Notes: generated from the sequence alone by a model not told the origin. A stretch of 64,000 nucleotides of DNA from Betaproteobacteria bacterium (GCA_028292405.1 JAQGMJ010000026.1:1-64000), one strand, 5' to 3'; positions 8,656 through 17,227 are shown, numbered from the stretch's first letter. Program-made: numbers and translations.

Positions 8656-9372
8656 TCACTCCTTAATCACCGGCACCGTAGCCATATCCCCCGTCGTCCG
8701 GTGCTCCGGCACGAACTTGCTTTTCTTCACCACCGCGCCGCTTTCGGCGATGCGTTTCTTTTTCTTCGGTCCCTTGTAGCCGGGCAGGTCTTGCGCGGCG
8801 GGCTGGCGGGCGAGGCGCAGGCCTTTGTGGACGGCTTCGTGGAAGCCTTCGCGGCCGTGGCTGACGAGGAGCTTGCGGGCGCGGAAGTGGTTGGCCCATT
8901 GGAATTCGGCGAAGGTTTGGTCGGAGTTGTCGTAGCCGCCTTCCTTGCGGACGAGCCAGGCGAGGCTGCGGTAGGGGTCGTCGGCCATGCCGCGGATGTC
9001 GGGGGGGAGGTAGAGGGGTTCGCGGGGGCCTTCGCCGAATTGGTCGTAGAGGTAGGCGCGCTTGCGCTGGGCCATGTGGCGCCAGAATTGGCGGTAGGTC
9101 ATGTTGCTGTCGGCGTGGTCTTCGACGATTTCGATGCGGGCTTCCTTGATGTCGGCGTGCCAGCAGGCGAAGAGGTAGTGGTGGTGGTCGATGATGTAGA
9201 GGTCGCGCCAGGGGGAGACGACGACGGGGATGCGGGTTTTTTGGACGCAGCGGGCGCGCTCTTCTTCCGTCATCTTGCGCAGTTCGAGGGTTTTGTATTC
9301 GACTTCGAGCAGGCCGATGGAGAATTGGGTGGGCCGCAGGGAGAGGATGGGCTGGCGGGTTTTGATTTTCAT
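8656..9372 (-). CDS. ParB-like nuclease domain protein (ParBc_2 type)
   Basis: A 238-residue cytoplasmic protein. The segment IIDHHHYLFACWHADI followed by YRQFWRHMAQRKRAYLYD and RSLAWLVRKEGGYDN matches the ParBc_2 (putative ParB-like nuclease) family, which is distinct from the chromosome-segregation ParB and is found singly in many proteobacteria. The C-terminus is basic (a PKKKKR patch near the end). The start ATG at 9372 begins the conserved MKIKTRQP; an open frame runs 17 codons further to 9423 but has no clear ribosome binding site either. It is divergent from the hemerythrin gene and lies just outside the AT-rich island, with normal GC-rich coding. Function is unknown; a CTP-dependent or nuclease activity is only suggested by the fold. 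Confidence 0.8.
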   Translation of the reverse strand: MKIKTRQPILSLRPTQFSIGLLEVEYKTLELRKMTEEERARCVQKTRIPVVVSPWRDLYIIDHHHYLFACWHADIKEARIEIVEDHADSNMTYRQFWRHMAQRKRAYLYDQFGEGPREPLYLPPDIRGMADDPYRSLAWLVRKEGGYDNSDQTFAEFQWANHFRARKLLVSHGREGFHEAVHKGLRLARQPAAQDLPGYKGPKKKKRIAESGAVVKKSKFVPEHRTTGDMATVPVIKE

Positions 9373-9459
9373 CGCGGCTGCTTGTAGGTTTCGTTGTGCC
9401 TGGGTTAGGGACTCAGTGTGCAAGCGGCGGGCCCGGGCTGTCTATAGGCGGGTTCTGAC

Positions 9460-9473
9460 ATTCGCTTGCGAAT
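9460..9473. promoter_or_regulatory. Small palindrome in a divergent intergenic region
   Basis: ATTCGC-TT-GCGAAT, two perfect 6-bp arms, lies in the 180-bp gap between the divergent ParB-like and hemerythrin genes. It could be an operator; the arms are short, so chance occurrence is possible. Confidence 0.25.
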
Positions 9474-9552
9474 CGTGCCGACAGAAGTTGCGGCCGGCTT
9501 TGGGGATAGTCAGGCTTCGCCGTACCCCCACTAGACCGATAGAAAGACTCTT

Positions 9553-10152
9553 ATGGCCAAGACCAGTTCCAAATCCTCCCGCGCCGGCAAGCCTTCGGCT
9601 TTTGCCGGCACTTCCACGACCCAAAAGCTGGCCGGCAAAAAGGCGGCCGCGAAGCGCGCGGCCCCGGCCCGGGCGCGCACGCCGGCGACGCCGGACGCGG
9701 TGGCGCTGCTGCGCGCGGACCACAAGGCGGTGACTGAGCTGTTTGGCAAGTTCGAGAAAATGCGCGGTGACACGCCGCAGAAAAAGGCGCTGGTCGAGCG
9801 CATCTGCAACGAGCTGACGGTGCATACCGAGATCGAAGAGGAAATCTTCTACCCGGCGGCGCGCGCGGCCATCAAGGACGACGACATGCTCGACGAGGCG
9901 CAGGTGGAGCATAACGGCGCCAAGCAGTTGATCGCCGATTTGCGCGGCCTGCAGCCGGGCGAGGACATGTACGACGCCAAGGTGACGGTGCTTTCCGAGT
10001 ACATCAAGCATCACGTCAAGGAAGAGCAGAACGAGATGTTTCCGAAGGTGAAGAAGACCAAGCTGGACCTGAAGGCGCTGGGCGCGCAGATGCTGGCGCG
10101 CAAGCAGGAGCTGATGGGCAATATCGACAAGATCAGCCAGCAGTCGCGATAA
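9553..10152 (+). CDS. Hemerythrin HHE cation-binding domain protein
   Basis: A 199-residue cytoplasmic protein. The first ~50 residues are a Lys/Ala/Arg-rich tail (KKAAAKRAAPARART) resembling a nucleic-acid-binding or histone-like extension. The HHE domain follows at about 52-150: AD-HKAVTELFGKFE, ELTVHTEIEEEIFYPAAR, EHNGAKQLIADL and YIKHHVKEEQNEMFP supply the repeated His and Glu ligands expected for a non-haem di-iron site. Family members bind oxygen, iron or NO-derived species, or act in stress protection; which applies here cannot be told. It stands alone and is followed by a gap filled with repeats. Confidence 0.9.
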   Translation: MAKTSSKSSRAGKPSAFAGTSTTQKLAGKKAAAKRAAPARARTPATPDAVALLRADHKAVTELFGKFEKMRGDTPQKKALVERICNELTVHTEIEEEIFYPAARAAIKDDDMLDEAQVEHNGAKQLIADLRGLQPGEDMYDAKVTVLSEYIKHHVKEEQNEMFPKVKKTKLDLKALGAQMLARKQELMGNIDKISQQSR

Positions 10153-10172
10153 GGCGGGCGCGCGTGGCACTA

Positions 10173-10261
10173 CCGTTCGTCCTGAGCCTTTCCAAGGACA
10201 TGTGAGGCTCGGTGGGACACATGCGGTGCCCCAAGGGCAAATTCCTTCGGGCGTCGACAGG
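10173..10261. repeat. Dispersed intergenic repeat (CCGTTCGTCCTGAGCC family)
   Basis: Starts with CCGTTCGTCCTGAGCCT at 10173 and contains at 10229-10261 a 33-bp module whose reverse complement (CCTGTCGACGCCCG...TTGGGG) is about 80 percent identical to 24794-24826. The modules lie in opposite relative orientation in the two copies. The element fills the first part of the 306-bp gap after the hemerythrin gene. Confidence 0.6.
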
Positions 10262-10325
10262 CTCACCGCTGACGGGTGGAGTGCGGGAGCACGCGGGTGC
10301 GGACTGCTCGCTTCGTACTCGAATA

Positions 10326-10374
10326 TTGGGCTCAGAGTCATTTTCGGTAAGGCCGAAAATGACTCTGAGCCCAA
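10326..10374. repeat. REP-like perfect hairpin, 22-bp stem
   Basis: Arms 10326-10347 and 10353-10374 are perfect reverse complements (TTGGGCTCAGAGTCATTTTC...) around a 5-nt loop TAAGG. It lies between convergent genes (hemerythrin + and DUF1080 lipoprotein -), so it could serve as a bidirectional transcript end, but there is no T-run. The arm resembles the hairpin at 43372-43425 (GGG-TC-GA-TCA-ATTT pattern), suggesting one repeat family. Confidence 0.75.
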
Positions 10375-10458
10375 ATTTCGCCGCGTGCTTTGCGGCGAAT
10401 CAGGTGGAAGCGGGGATTTCGCTGCGTGCCTTGCGCGGGAGGCAAGGCGCGGTGCGCT

Positions 10459-11067
10459 TTACAGTTCCTTGATTTCGAGCTTGCGGAATTTCACCGTGCC
10501 GCCGTCGGACTGCAGGCCGATGTAGCCGGCGCTGTGCTTGCCGTCGTGGACGTCGACGGTTTTGGTGCCGTTGAGGGTGATGACGAGGTGGTCGCCGCGG
10601 GCGACGATGTTGTAGGTGTTCCATTTGCCGCCGGCCTTGAGGACGACGGCGGCCTTGGCGGTGTTGACGATGGCGCCGGTGCCGTAGCTGGGGTCGGGGC
10701 GGCGGTCGAAGATGTTGACTTCGTAGGCGTTGGTGCCGGTCATCGAGGTCTGGCTGTCGCCGCGGATGAAGATGCCGCTGTTGGCGTCGTCGCTGACCCA
10801 GAATTCGGCGTTGATTTCGAAGTCCTTGTAGGTGCGGGAGGAGACCAGGAAGCCGGCCTTGCCCTTGTCGCCGACGACAGCGCCGTCTTCGACGCGCCAG
10901 CTGGAGACGCCGATCTGGCTCCAGCCGTTCAGGCTTTTGCCGTCGATCATGGAGGTCCAGCCGGAGCCGGAACCGGAGGAGGCGCAGCCTGCGAGGGCGG
11001 CGGCGGATACCAGGCCGGCCAGGTTTAGGATGAGGGCGCGGCGGGTGAGTGAAAGCGGAAGCTTCAT
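10459..11067 (-). CDS. DUF1080 family lipoprotein (LamG/3-keto-glycoside hydrolase-like fold)
   Basis: A 202-residue lipoprotein. The N-terminus has a twin-Arg-like basic start (TRRALIL), a hydrophobic segment and lipobox LAGC with the lipidated Cys28. The rest is one DUF1080 beta-sandwich: FxSMIDGKSLNGW at the start, SWRVEDGAVVGDKG, a YKDFEINAEFW strand, NSGIFIRGD, YEVNIFD and the terminal GYIGLQSDGGTVKFRKLEI. Members of this family are best known as 3-keto-disaccharide/glycoside hydrolases in Bacteroidetes and planctomycetes; a stand-alone lipoprotein in a betaproteobacterium may simply bind carbohydrate. It is monocistronic and converges on the hemerythrin gene. Confidence 0.88.
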   Translation of the reverse strand: MKLPLSLTRRALILNLAGLVSAAALAGCASSGSGSGWTSMIDGKSLNGWSQIGVSSWRVEDGAVVGDKGKAGFLVSSRTYKDFEINAEFWVSDDANSGIFIRGDSQTSMTGTNAYEVNIFDRRPDPSYGTGAIVNTAKAAVVLKAGGKWNTYNIVARGDHLVITLNGTKTVDVHDGKHSAGYIGLQSDGGTVKFRKLEIKEL

Positions 11068-11194
11068 TGTTGTCTCCTATGAGTGTTATTTATACGGCGC
11101 GGATTCGTTGCCGCGCGCTGGCGACACTATACCCCTGGTGTGGGGCGGGGAAAGACGCGGTGCGGTGACGGCTTCGCCGGGTTTGAGTTCGTCC

Positions 11195-11387
11195 CTGCCC
11201 TTCCCTTGAAAGGGATGAAGAAGGCTGCGGGCGCCACGCCATGCTTGCCATTGCGCCCGGATTTGCCTGTTCGTTGAACCGTTCGGGCGATTCCAGGGAC
11301 ATATTCTGGTCGGATGGAGGGGGGGTGCGGCTGTACCCCAATCCCCCCCTGTCTCTCCCCTTGAAGGGGAGAAGAGCCTGCGCTGGG
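11195..11387 (+). repeat. Two copies of the CTCCCCTTGAAGGGGAG repeat
   Basis: The 438-bp gap 11068-11505 carries a short copy at 11195-11230 (CCCTTCCCTTGAAAGGG, then ATGAAGAAGGCTGCGG) and a full copy at 11331-11387 (TACCCCAATCCCCCC lead, inverted core, GAAGAGCCTGCGCTGG). The full copy matches 3515-3571 on the opposite strand over about 57 bp. No gene is supported in the gap; its reading frames are repeat artefacts. Confidence 0.7.
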
Positions 11388-11505
11388 CGGCAGGGGAATC
11401 GGAGGGGATGCGGGTGCGTGCAGGGGCCGCGTTGCGGCGAGCGCGGGATTGATGCTATGTTGCAGCGGCCGGGCAATTTGAACCACCAGAAAAGCAAACG
11501 CAAAT

Positions 11506-12246
11506 ATGGCACTGACCTCCGCCCTGATCGAAGTCCTGAAGCGCGAATTGAAGTCGCGCGACATCACCTATGCGGACGTGGCAAAGCAGCTCGACTTGTC
11601 CGAGGCCAGCGTGAAGCGCATGTTCTCGACCAAGGACTTCATGCTGTCGCGCTTAGACGAGATTTGCGAGTACGCCGGCATCGAGTTCGCCGACCTGGCC
11701 CGCGCCGTGGAGGCGCGCGATTCGCTGCTGCTGCAACTGACCTTGGAGCAGGAGAAGGAGCTGGCGGGCGACCCCAAGCTGATGCTGGTGGCGGTGGCGG
11801 CGATCCACCACCTGAGCTATGAGCAGATATTCGAGGCGTATACGCTGACGCAGGCGGAGCTGGTGAAGCTGCTGACGCACCTGGACAAGCTGAAGATCAT
11901 CGAGCTGCAGCCGAACAACCGCATCCGCCCGCTGGTGGCGCGGGCGTTTTCCTGGCTGCCGGCGGGGCCGATCCAGACTTTTTTCTACGCGCAGGCGCAG
12001 GCGGATTTTTTCCGCTCGCCGTTCGAGGGTGCCGGCGAAGCGCTGCTGTTTTCCAGCGGGCGCCTGTCGAAGGCCTCGGCCAAGCAACTGGCGGAGCGCC
12101 TGAAGCGCACGGTGCAGGAGTTTCGCGACGCCCACCATGAGGACTTGAAACTGCCGATCGGCGAGCGGCCGGTGACGAGCGTGCTGCTGGCGCTGCGGCA
12201 ATGGGAGCTGCCGGCGTTCCGGGAATTGCGGCGCAAGGGGAAGTAA
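11506..12246 (+). CDS. XRE-family helix-turn-helix transcriptional regulator
   Basis: A 246-residue cytoplasmic regulator. Residues about 8-65 form a Cro/C1-type helix-turn-helix: LKRELKSRDITYADVAKQL followed by LSEASVKRMFS, the recognition helix. The remaining ~180 residues (all-helical, HHLSYEQIFEAYTLTQAELVKLLTHLDKLKIIEL, a possible second winged-helix, then RVRPLVARAFSWLPAGPI) form the family-typical C-terminal domain of unknown ligand. Such regulators are widespread in Burkholderiales. It is followed at 35 bp by a small gene of unknown function on the same strand. Confidence 0.88.
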   Translation: MALTSALIEVLKRELKSRDITYADVAKQLDLSEASVKRMFSTKDFMLSRLDEICEYAGIEFADLARAVEARDSLLLQLTLEQEKELAGDPKLMLVAVAAIHHLSYEQIFEAYTLTQAELVKLLTHLDKLKIIELQPNNRIRPLVARAFSWLPAGPIQTFFYAQAQADFFRSPFEGAGEALLFSSGRLSKASAKQLAERLKRTVQEFRDAHHEDLKLPIGERPVTSVLLALRQWELPAFRELRRKGK

Positions 12247-12281
12247 GGGAAGCAGAGGAAGCGAAGGAAGCAAAACCCGCC

Positions 12282-12692
12282 ATGGACATTGAAAAGATTT
12301 CCATCTCCTTGCGCGCCGCGGATGGTGCGCTGCACATGGGACGGCTGAATTACGACGCCCACGAGCCGGACCACCGCCTGCTGCTGGCCTGGGACGGCGG
12401 CTCGCTCAGCGCCACCGGTCCCGATTATTTCGAGGCCTTCATCGTGATTCGCCGCAAGCTGGCGCAGCATGAGCTGGTGCCGCTGTGCTACGGCGCCTCG
12501 CGCAACGTCTGGCCCAAGGGCATGTTGCGCGGCATGAACGAGGGGCTCAAGGCTTTTCGCCTGGTGCCGGGCCAGCCGGCGCGCGCGCAGGACCTGGAAT
12601 ACATTTTCGACAGCGGGCCGGACGTGGACCCGTGCACGCCGGAGGAGCAGCAGGCGTTTTTCGAGCAGTGGCTGGCGAGTTTGCAGAAGTAG
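12282..12692 (+). CDS. Hypothetical protein, cytoplasmic
   Basis: A 136-residue protein I do not recognise. It has no signal or membrane segment. It is acidic and compact, with LLLAWDGGSLSATGPDYFEAF, a helix, LVPLCYGASRNVWPKGMLRGM and an acidic end with DVDPCTPEEQQAFFEQW. The ATG at 12282 (MDIEKISISL) is chosen; an open frame extends upstream into the regulator gene, which would give a low-complexity EAEEAKEAK leader. It probably shares a transcript with the XRE regulator 35 bp upstream. Confidence 0.7.
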   Translation: MDIEKISISLRAADGALHMGRLNYDAHEPDHRLLLAWDGGSLSATGPDYFEAFIVIRRKLAQHELVPLCYGASRNVWPKGMLRGMNEGLKAFRLVPGQPARAQDLEYIFDSGPDVDPCTPEEQQAFFEQWLASLQK

Positions 12693-12732
12693 CGGTGGGC
12701 TTCGATCGGCGTCGACGCTCCCGCGCTGGTGG

Positions 12733-13026
12733 ATGAACAGGAACGGGTCGCGACCTATGCCCGGCTACAACTGGTGCTGCCTGGCTTGCGGGCACGCAAA
12801 CGACGCGGGCGCCCTGCTTTGCGTCGATTGTGCATGTCCCGCTGTGGCCTGCGCGCGGCAAATCGCGGATTTTCGCGCGCGGCATGTGCAAGGCGGGGGG
12901 ACGATACGGACGGGCGCGGGGCTGGAGCCGGAGAAGTTTCCCGGCGGGGCGGCTTGGCTGTTCGCCTTGTTTTTGCTGCCGCTGACCGGCTATCTGCCGC
13001 GTTCATTCCGGGACGATGACAAATAG
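12733..13026 (+). CDS. Small zinc-ribbon protein with one membrane segment
   Basis: A 97-residue protein with the pattern CLACGHANDAGALLCVDCACP, two CxxC-type pairs that would bind zinc, and a C-terminal hydrophobic stretch AAWLFALFLLPLTGYL that can cross the membrane, ending in a charged tail RSFRDDDK. The true start may be the ATG at 12757 (MPGYNW), since neither site has a convincing ribosome binding site. Function is unknown. Confidence 0.6.
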   Translation: MNRNGSRPMPGYNWCCLACGHANDAGALLCVDCACPAVACARQIADFRARHVQGGGTIRTGAGLEPEKFPGGAAWLFALFLLPLTGYLPRSFRDDDK

Positions 13027-13056
13027 CGCGAGCCGCGCTTTACGTCTCCGCGTGCC

Positions 13057-15699
13057 TCAATCGGCGTCGATATTGCCGGGGCTGCCCAGCGCGGCGAGGT
13101 CGGCGACGGCGGCGACGGTGGCGACGGTGGCGTGGTGGCTGGTGTTGACGCTGACTACAGCCAGGGCCGGGCCGTAGATGGCGCGCCAGCGGTCGAACTC
13201 GTGGGCGGGCATGGGGCGGCCGAAGAAATAGCCTTGCGCGTAGTCGCAGCCCCAGGCTTTGAGGCTGTTCAGGGTTTCGGCGTCTTCCACGCCTTCGGCG
13301 GTGACGGAGAGGCCGAGGGAGTGGGCCAGCTCGATGGTGGAGCGCACGATGGTGGCGGCTTGCGGCCGCGAGTTCATGTGGCGCACGAAGCTCTGGTCGA
13401 TTTTCAGCGCCGAGGCGGGCAGGCGCTGGATGTAGGAGAGCGAGGAGTAGCCGGTGCCGAAGTCGTCGATCGCGATCGTTAATCCGAGTTCGCGCAGGGC
13501 GTGCAGGCGCTGCACCGCGGCTTCGGGGTCTTCCATCGCCGAGCTTTCGGTGACTTCGCAGCACAGGTCGCTAATCACCCCGCCGAAGCGGGCGACGGCC
13601 TCGGTGATGCGCCGCGGCAGGTCGGGCACCAAGAGGTCGCGGGGCGACAGGTTGAAGGCGATTTCGATCGGGTCGCCGCCGCGGCGCCAGGCGGCGGCCT
13701 GCTGCGCGGCCATGCGGATGACTTCGCCGGTGAGGTGGCGGATGTAGCCGGTCTGCTCGGCGAAGGGGATGAAGCTGTCGGGCGCGCGCAGGCCGAGACT
13801 CGGGTGATGCCAGCGGATCAGCGCTTCGGCGCCGGAGAGCCGGCCGCTGGCGAGGTGGATCTTCGGCTGGTAGTAGAGGACGAATTCGTTGTTGGCGATC
13901 GCCCGGCGCATTTCGGTGAGCAGCGAGAGCTGGCCTTCGCCGGTGCGCTTTTTTTCCGGCTCGAACACCACGAAGGGCGCGCGGCGCGCCTTCGCCACCT
14001 GCATGGCGGCGTCGGCGGCGCGCAGGAATTCGTCGGCGGCGCTGGCGTGCGCGGGGGCGTGGGCCACGCCGATGGCGGCGCCGACGTCCACCGGGTGGTC
14101 GTCGATCACCAGCGGGCGCTCAAGCGTGGTGGCGAGCGCGCGGGCCAGGGCTTCGGCGTTGGCCGGGTCCTGGTTGGAGAGCAGCACGGCGAATTCGTCG
14201 CCGCCGGCGCGCGCCACCAGGGCGTCGCCCTGCAGCAGGTCGCGGATGCGCTGGCCGACGGCGGTGAGCACGCGGTCGCCGAAGGCGTGGCCGAGGGTCT
14301 GGTTGATCAGGCGGAAACGGTCGAGGTTGAGATACAGGATGGAGCAGGTGCCGCCGCCGGCGAGGCGCTGGTGCACGGCTTCGACCAGGCGGGTGCGGTT
14401 GGGCAGGCCGGTCAGCGGGTCCATATAGGTGAGGTCGAGGATGCGCGACTCGCGCTCGGCCAGGCCTTCGCGCATGGCGTCGAAGCGCTTGGCGAGGTGG
14501 CCGATTTCGTCGTTCGAGCGGACCCGCTCGCCGAGCAGGAATTCGCCGCGGCCGATGCGGTCGACCAGCAGGGTCAGGCGCGCCACCGGGCGCGTCAGGT
14601 GGCGCGCCACCCAGACGCTGCCGAGGATGCCGAGCAACAGCGCGATGCTGCCGGCGGTGAAGAGCGTGGTGTTGAGCAGGTTGAACGGGGCGAGCGTTTC
14701 CGCAAGCGGGCTTTGCAGGATGGCGGCGACACGCTCGCCGCTGCTGTCGGCCAGCGGCACCACGCGCATTTCGTAGGGCTCGCCGTTGAAGCTGGCCTGG
14801 AAGGGGGCGTTGTTGCCTTCGTTCTTGCGCAGGATGTCAGCCAGGGCGGGCAGGCTTTCCTGCGGCAGGGTGGAGGTGTAGACGCGCCAGTCGCCGTCGA
14901 GGTGGGCGAAGCTGACGTCCAGGCCGGTAACGGCCTTGAGTTCGCGCGCCAGCTTGCTGTCGATGCGAAAACCCACGGCCAGGCGGGCGATCGGGCGCGG
15001 CGCCATCACCGGCAGCACCACCAATTGATAGGGATTGCCGTCCTTCATCACGACGATGCCGGAGGCCTGGCCGTCGCGCTCGGCGGCGGCGGTGAGTTCG
15101 GGGAAGGGAAAGCGGCTGCCGGCATTGCGCACGCTGCTGCGCAGCGACTGGGTGTCGGCCACCACGATGTCGTTCAAGCCGGCGAGCATCATCACGTCGG
15201 CGTTGATGCGCTGGCCGTGGTTGGAGAGCACCGAGAGCATGGTCGGCACGTCGTTGGTGGCGATGGCTTCGCGGAAGGCGAAGTCGGCGGAGAGCACGGT
15301 GGCGGTGAGTTCCAGCCGGCGGCGGTCCTGGTCGAACACCTGGCGGAACACCTTGGCGCCGACTTCCAGGCGTTCGCTGACTTCGCCGGTGGCGATGCGC
15401 GATATCGCCAGGCTGCTGGCGACATAGACGCCGGTCTGCACCAATAGGAGCAGGGCGGAAAAGAGCAGCGCCAGCTTGACGGCGAGGGTCCAGCGCGGCC
15501 GGCCGGCGAGTGGCGTGCCGGATTCAGGCGCCGGCGCGGCAGGGTCACGCGCCTGTGCGGCGAGGTCACGCGTCTGCGCGGCGGCGCCACGCGCCTGCGC
15601 GGTGCCATCACGCGCCTGCGCGGCGCCATCACGCGCCTGCGCGGCGGGCTCGGGCTTGGTTGTAGACCCGGACCCGGACTCAGTATTGGTTGGGGTCAT
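13057..15699 (-). CDS. GGDEF-EAL membrane sensor (cyclic-di-GMP turnover)
   Basis: An 880-residue inner-membrane protein controlling c-di-GMP. Order: a cytoplasmic N-terminal tail of heptapeptide repeats (AAQARDG and variants, residues ~19-60); transmembrane helix ~75-96; a periplasmic sensor of about 250 residues; second membrane helix ~340-365; HAMP; GGDEF domain with intact AGGDEF motif; EAL domain with AEALIRW, DDFGTGYSS, KIDQSFV and TAEGVE. Both catalytic signatures are present, so it could be bifunctional, though only the EAL motif set is clearly complete for phosphodiesterase activity. After the EAL domain there is a ~30-residue low-complexity end. The start overlaps the end of the cupredoxin-like gene by 20 bp, so both are translated from one message. 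The tail repeats are encoded by 21-bp tandem repeats. Confidence 0.93.
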   Translation of the reverse strand: MTPTNTESGSGSTTKPEPAAQARDGAAQARDGTAQARGAAAQTRDLAAQARDPAAPAPESGTPLAGRPRWTLAVKLALLFSALLLLVQTGVYVASSLAISRIATGEVSERLEVGAKVFRQVFDQDRRRLELTATVLSADFAFREAIATNDVPTMLSVLSNHGQRINADVMMLAGLNDIVVADTQSLRSSVRNAGSRFPFPELTAAAERDGQASGIVVMKDGNPYQLVVLPVMAPRPIARLAVGFRIDSKLARELKAVTGLDVSFAHLDGDWRVYTSTLPQESLPALADILRKNEGNNAPFQASFNGEPYEMRVVPLADSSGERVAAILQSPLAETLAPFNLLNTTLFTAGSIALLLGILGSVWVARHLTRPVARLTLLVDRIGRGEFLLGERVRSNDEIGHLAKRFDAMREGLAERESRILDLTYMDPLTGLPNRTRLVEAVHQRLAGGGTCSILYLNLDRFRLINQTLGHAFGDRVLTAVGQRIRDLLQGDALVARAGGDEFAVLLSNQDPANAEALARALATTLERPLVIDDHPVDVGAAIGVAHAPAHASAADEFLRAADAAMQVAKARRAPFVVFEPEKKRTGEGQLSLLTEMRRAIANNEFVLYYQPKIHLASGRLSGAEALIRWHHPSLGLRAPDSFIPFAEQTGYIRHLTGEVIRMAAQQAAAWRRGGDPIEIAFNLSPRDLLVPDLPRRITEAVARFGGVISDLCCEVTESSAMEDPEAAVQRLHALRELGLTIAIDDFGTGYSSLSYIQRLPASALKIDQSFVRHMNSRPQAATIVRSTIELAHSLGLSVTAEGVEDAETLNSLKAWGCDYAQGYFFGRPMPAHEFDRWRAIYGPALAVVSVNTSHHATVATVAAVADLAALGSPGNIDAD
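15545..15649 (-). repeat. In-frame 21-bp tandem repeat, five units
   Basis: Five consecutive 21-bp units (TCACGCGCCTGCGCGGCGCC-like on the plus strand) encode the AAQARDG/TAQARGA/AAQTRDL/AAQARDP heptapeptides at the N-terminus of the GGDEF-EAL protein. Units differ at few positions. Repeat number changes would not shift the frame, so length variation is tolerated. Confidence 0.85.
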
Positions 15700-16369
15700 T
15701 GGGCGGCTTGGCCTTGGCGGGCGGCACGGTGACGGGCAGGGTGAGGCTCTGGCTTTGCGGGCCGGCCATCTTCAGGTCGGTGGGTGGCAACACGCCGTTC
15801 TGGTAGGGATGCCAGGTTTGCAGGGTGTAGGCGCCGGCGGGCAGGTTCAGGCGCGCCTGGCCTTGCGCATCGGTCCTGGCGAAATAGGGGGTGGGGGCGA
15901 CGTAGATGTGCGCTTCCATCCAGTCGTGGATGTTGCAGCCCAGGGCCACCGGGCCGGGCTTGTCGAACAGCACCGAGCGCGAGTCGCCGTTGTAGAGCTT
16001 GATCTCGAACACCTTGGCCGGGGAGAAGGAATAGACGTGGTGCAGCAGCGGGTCGCGATTCGGGAAGGTAACCGAGGTGCCGACTTCGACGACGGTGACA
16101 AAGGGCAGGAACTCGCGGTCTTTTTGCTCGATGGCGACCGGGCGCGGCTTGCGCGGCGGCGGAAGCCTGGGCGGAATGGCCATGACGACGGCGTTGGCCA
16201 GCGGCGCACCGGCCTGGTTGGTGATCTTGACGGTCAGTGGGTCGGCGGCGGCGGCGCCGGCCAATAGCAGCGCGCCGAGGGCTGCAATGCGGACGGCAAC
16301 GCGAGCTACGTGGGCGGCGGCGCAGGGAGCGGCGCGGGCCGGGGCGGTCAGGGAGGGCAACAGGTGCAT
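15680..16369 (-). CDS. Periplasmic cupredoxin-like protein
   Basis: A 229-residue exported protein. After an Ala-rich signal peptide (cleavage likely after GAAAA near 42) comes a carboxypeptidase-regulatory/plastocyanin-like beta fold: VKITNQAGAPLANAVV, VEVGTSVTFPNRDPLLHHVYSFS and ALGCNIHDWMEAHIYV. The paired His in LLHH and the Cys-x-x-His-x-x-Met cluster (GCNIHDWM) are the type-1 copper ligands expected of a cupredoxin. Relatives are often annotated as methylamine utilisation proteins without functional support. The 20-bp overlap with the downstream GGDEF-EAL gene suggests that it supplies or modulates the periplasmic signal of that sensor. Confidence 0.8.
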   Translation of the reverse strand: MHLLPSLTAPARAAPCAAAHVARVAVRIAALGALLLAGAAAADPLTVKITNQAGAPLANAVVMAIPPRLPPPRKPRPVAIEQKDREFLPFVTVVEVGTSVTFPNRDPLLHHVYSFSPAKVFEIKLYNGDSRSVLFDKPGPVALGCNIHDWMEAHIYVAPTPYFARTDAQGQARLNLPAGAYTLQTWHPYQNGVLPPTDLKMAGPQSQSLTLPVTVPPAKAKPPNDPNQY

Positions 16370-16471
16370 GGCGGTTCAGGCGTCGGCGTGGCGCTGTGGC
16401 AAGGCGGTATGAGTAAGCGCCCGCTCGCGATCAATTGCAGGCCCTGCAAAGGGGCGCTGCGCCGGCAATGT

Positions 16472-16918
16472 TCAGGGAGCCACAACCAGGCTGGGGTCGA
16501 TTTGCCAGATTTCCATCGCCAGCTTGCTGTCGCGGTAGACGAAGACCTGACGCACCTTGACCTCCATCTTGCCCTTGTAATGGGCAAAGGCACTGACGGT
16601 CACGCCCTTTGGGTTGGTGTTGGAGTCCACCTTGCCGAGCGTGGCCTGCATCTCGCCCTGGTTCGTCTTGAACTTGTCCCAGACGCCGCGGACCGCGGCT
16701 TTGCCGCGATATTCGCCATCGAGCCCGCCGCCGACCCACTGGAACACGCAGTCGTCGGTGTAGTCGGCCATGATGGCGTCGATGTCGCCGCGGGCGGTGG
16801 CGGCGATGCGCGCCTTGACCCGCGCTTCGTCGAGGGGGCCGGCGTATGCCGGGACAATGGCGGCGCAAGCGGCGGCGCCGGCCAGCAGCAAGGTGCAACA
16901 ACGTGCAGCGAAATGCAT
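16472..16918 (-). CDS. Secreted NTF2/SnoaL-like domain protein
   Basis: A 148-residue protein with a cleavable signal peptide (hydrophobic LLLAGAAACAAIV, AYA cleavage near 26) and one NTF2-like cone-shaped fold: ARGDIDAIMADYTDDCVFQWVGG, YRGKAAVRGVWDKF, a VSAFAHYKGKMEVKVRQVFVY strand pair and LAMEIWQIDP. Such domains bind small hydrophobic ligands or act as enzymes; no catalytic residue set is obvious. It sits alone, with a 9-bp inverted repeat GCACAAAGC...GCTTTGTGC (16956-16987) in its leader, and is divergent from the ATP synthase operon. Confidence 0.8.
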   Translation of the reverse strand: MHFAARCCTLLLAGAAACAAIVPAYAGPLDEARVKARIAATARGDIDAIMADYTDDCVFQWVGGGLDGEYRGKAAVRGVWDKFKTNQGEMQATLGKVDSNTNPKGVTVSAFAHYKGKMEVKVRQVFVYRDSKLAMEIWQIDPSLVVAP

Positions 16919-17227
16919 CGTCCGCTCCTGTATCGAGGTTTGAGTGAGGTTTTTTGCACAAAGCCTTCAAAAACCCGAGCTTTGTGCCTGCGCCGCCGGC
17001 TTGCGCGGCCTTTTTCTTGATTTATACGCCATGATTCGTGGGTTTGGATGACATGCCTTCCTGCAATTGGCGAACTTCCTTTCCCCCGCAGGCAATCTAG
17101 CCTGAACTGGCGCAAGCTTCAAGCCCGAAATCGGCTTTGTGACCATGCTTCACATCCAAGTTTCGCGGCTCTGGATGCATCTGTCATTAAAACGCGAGCG
17201 GAAGGCACATTTTCAGTGCCGCGCCGA

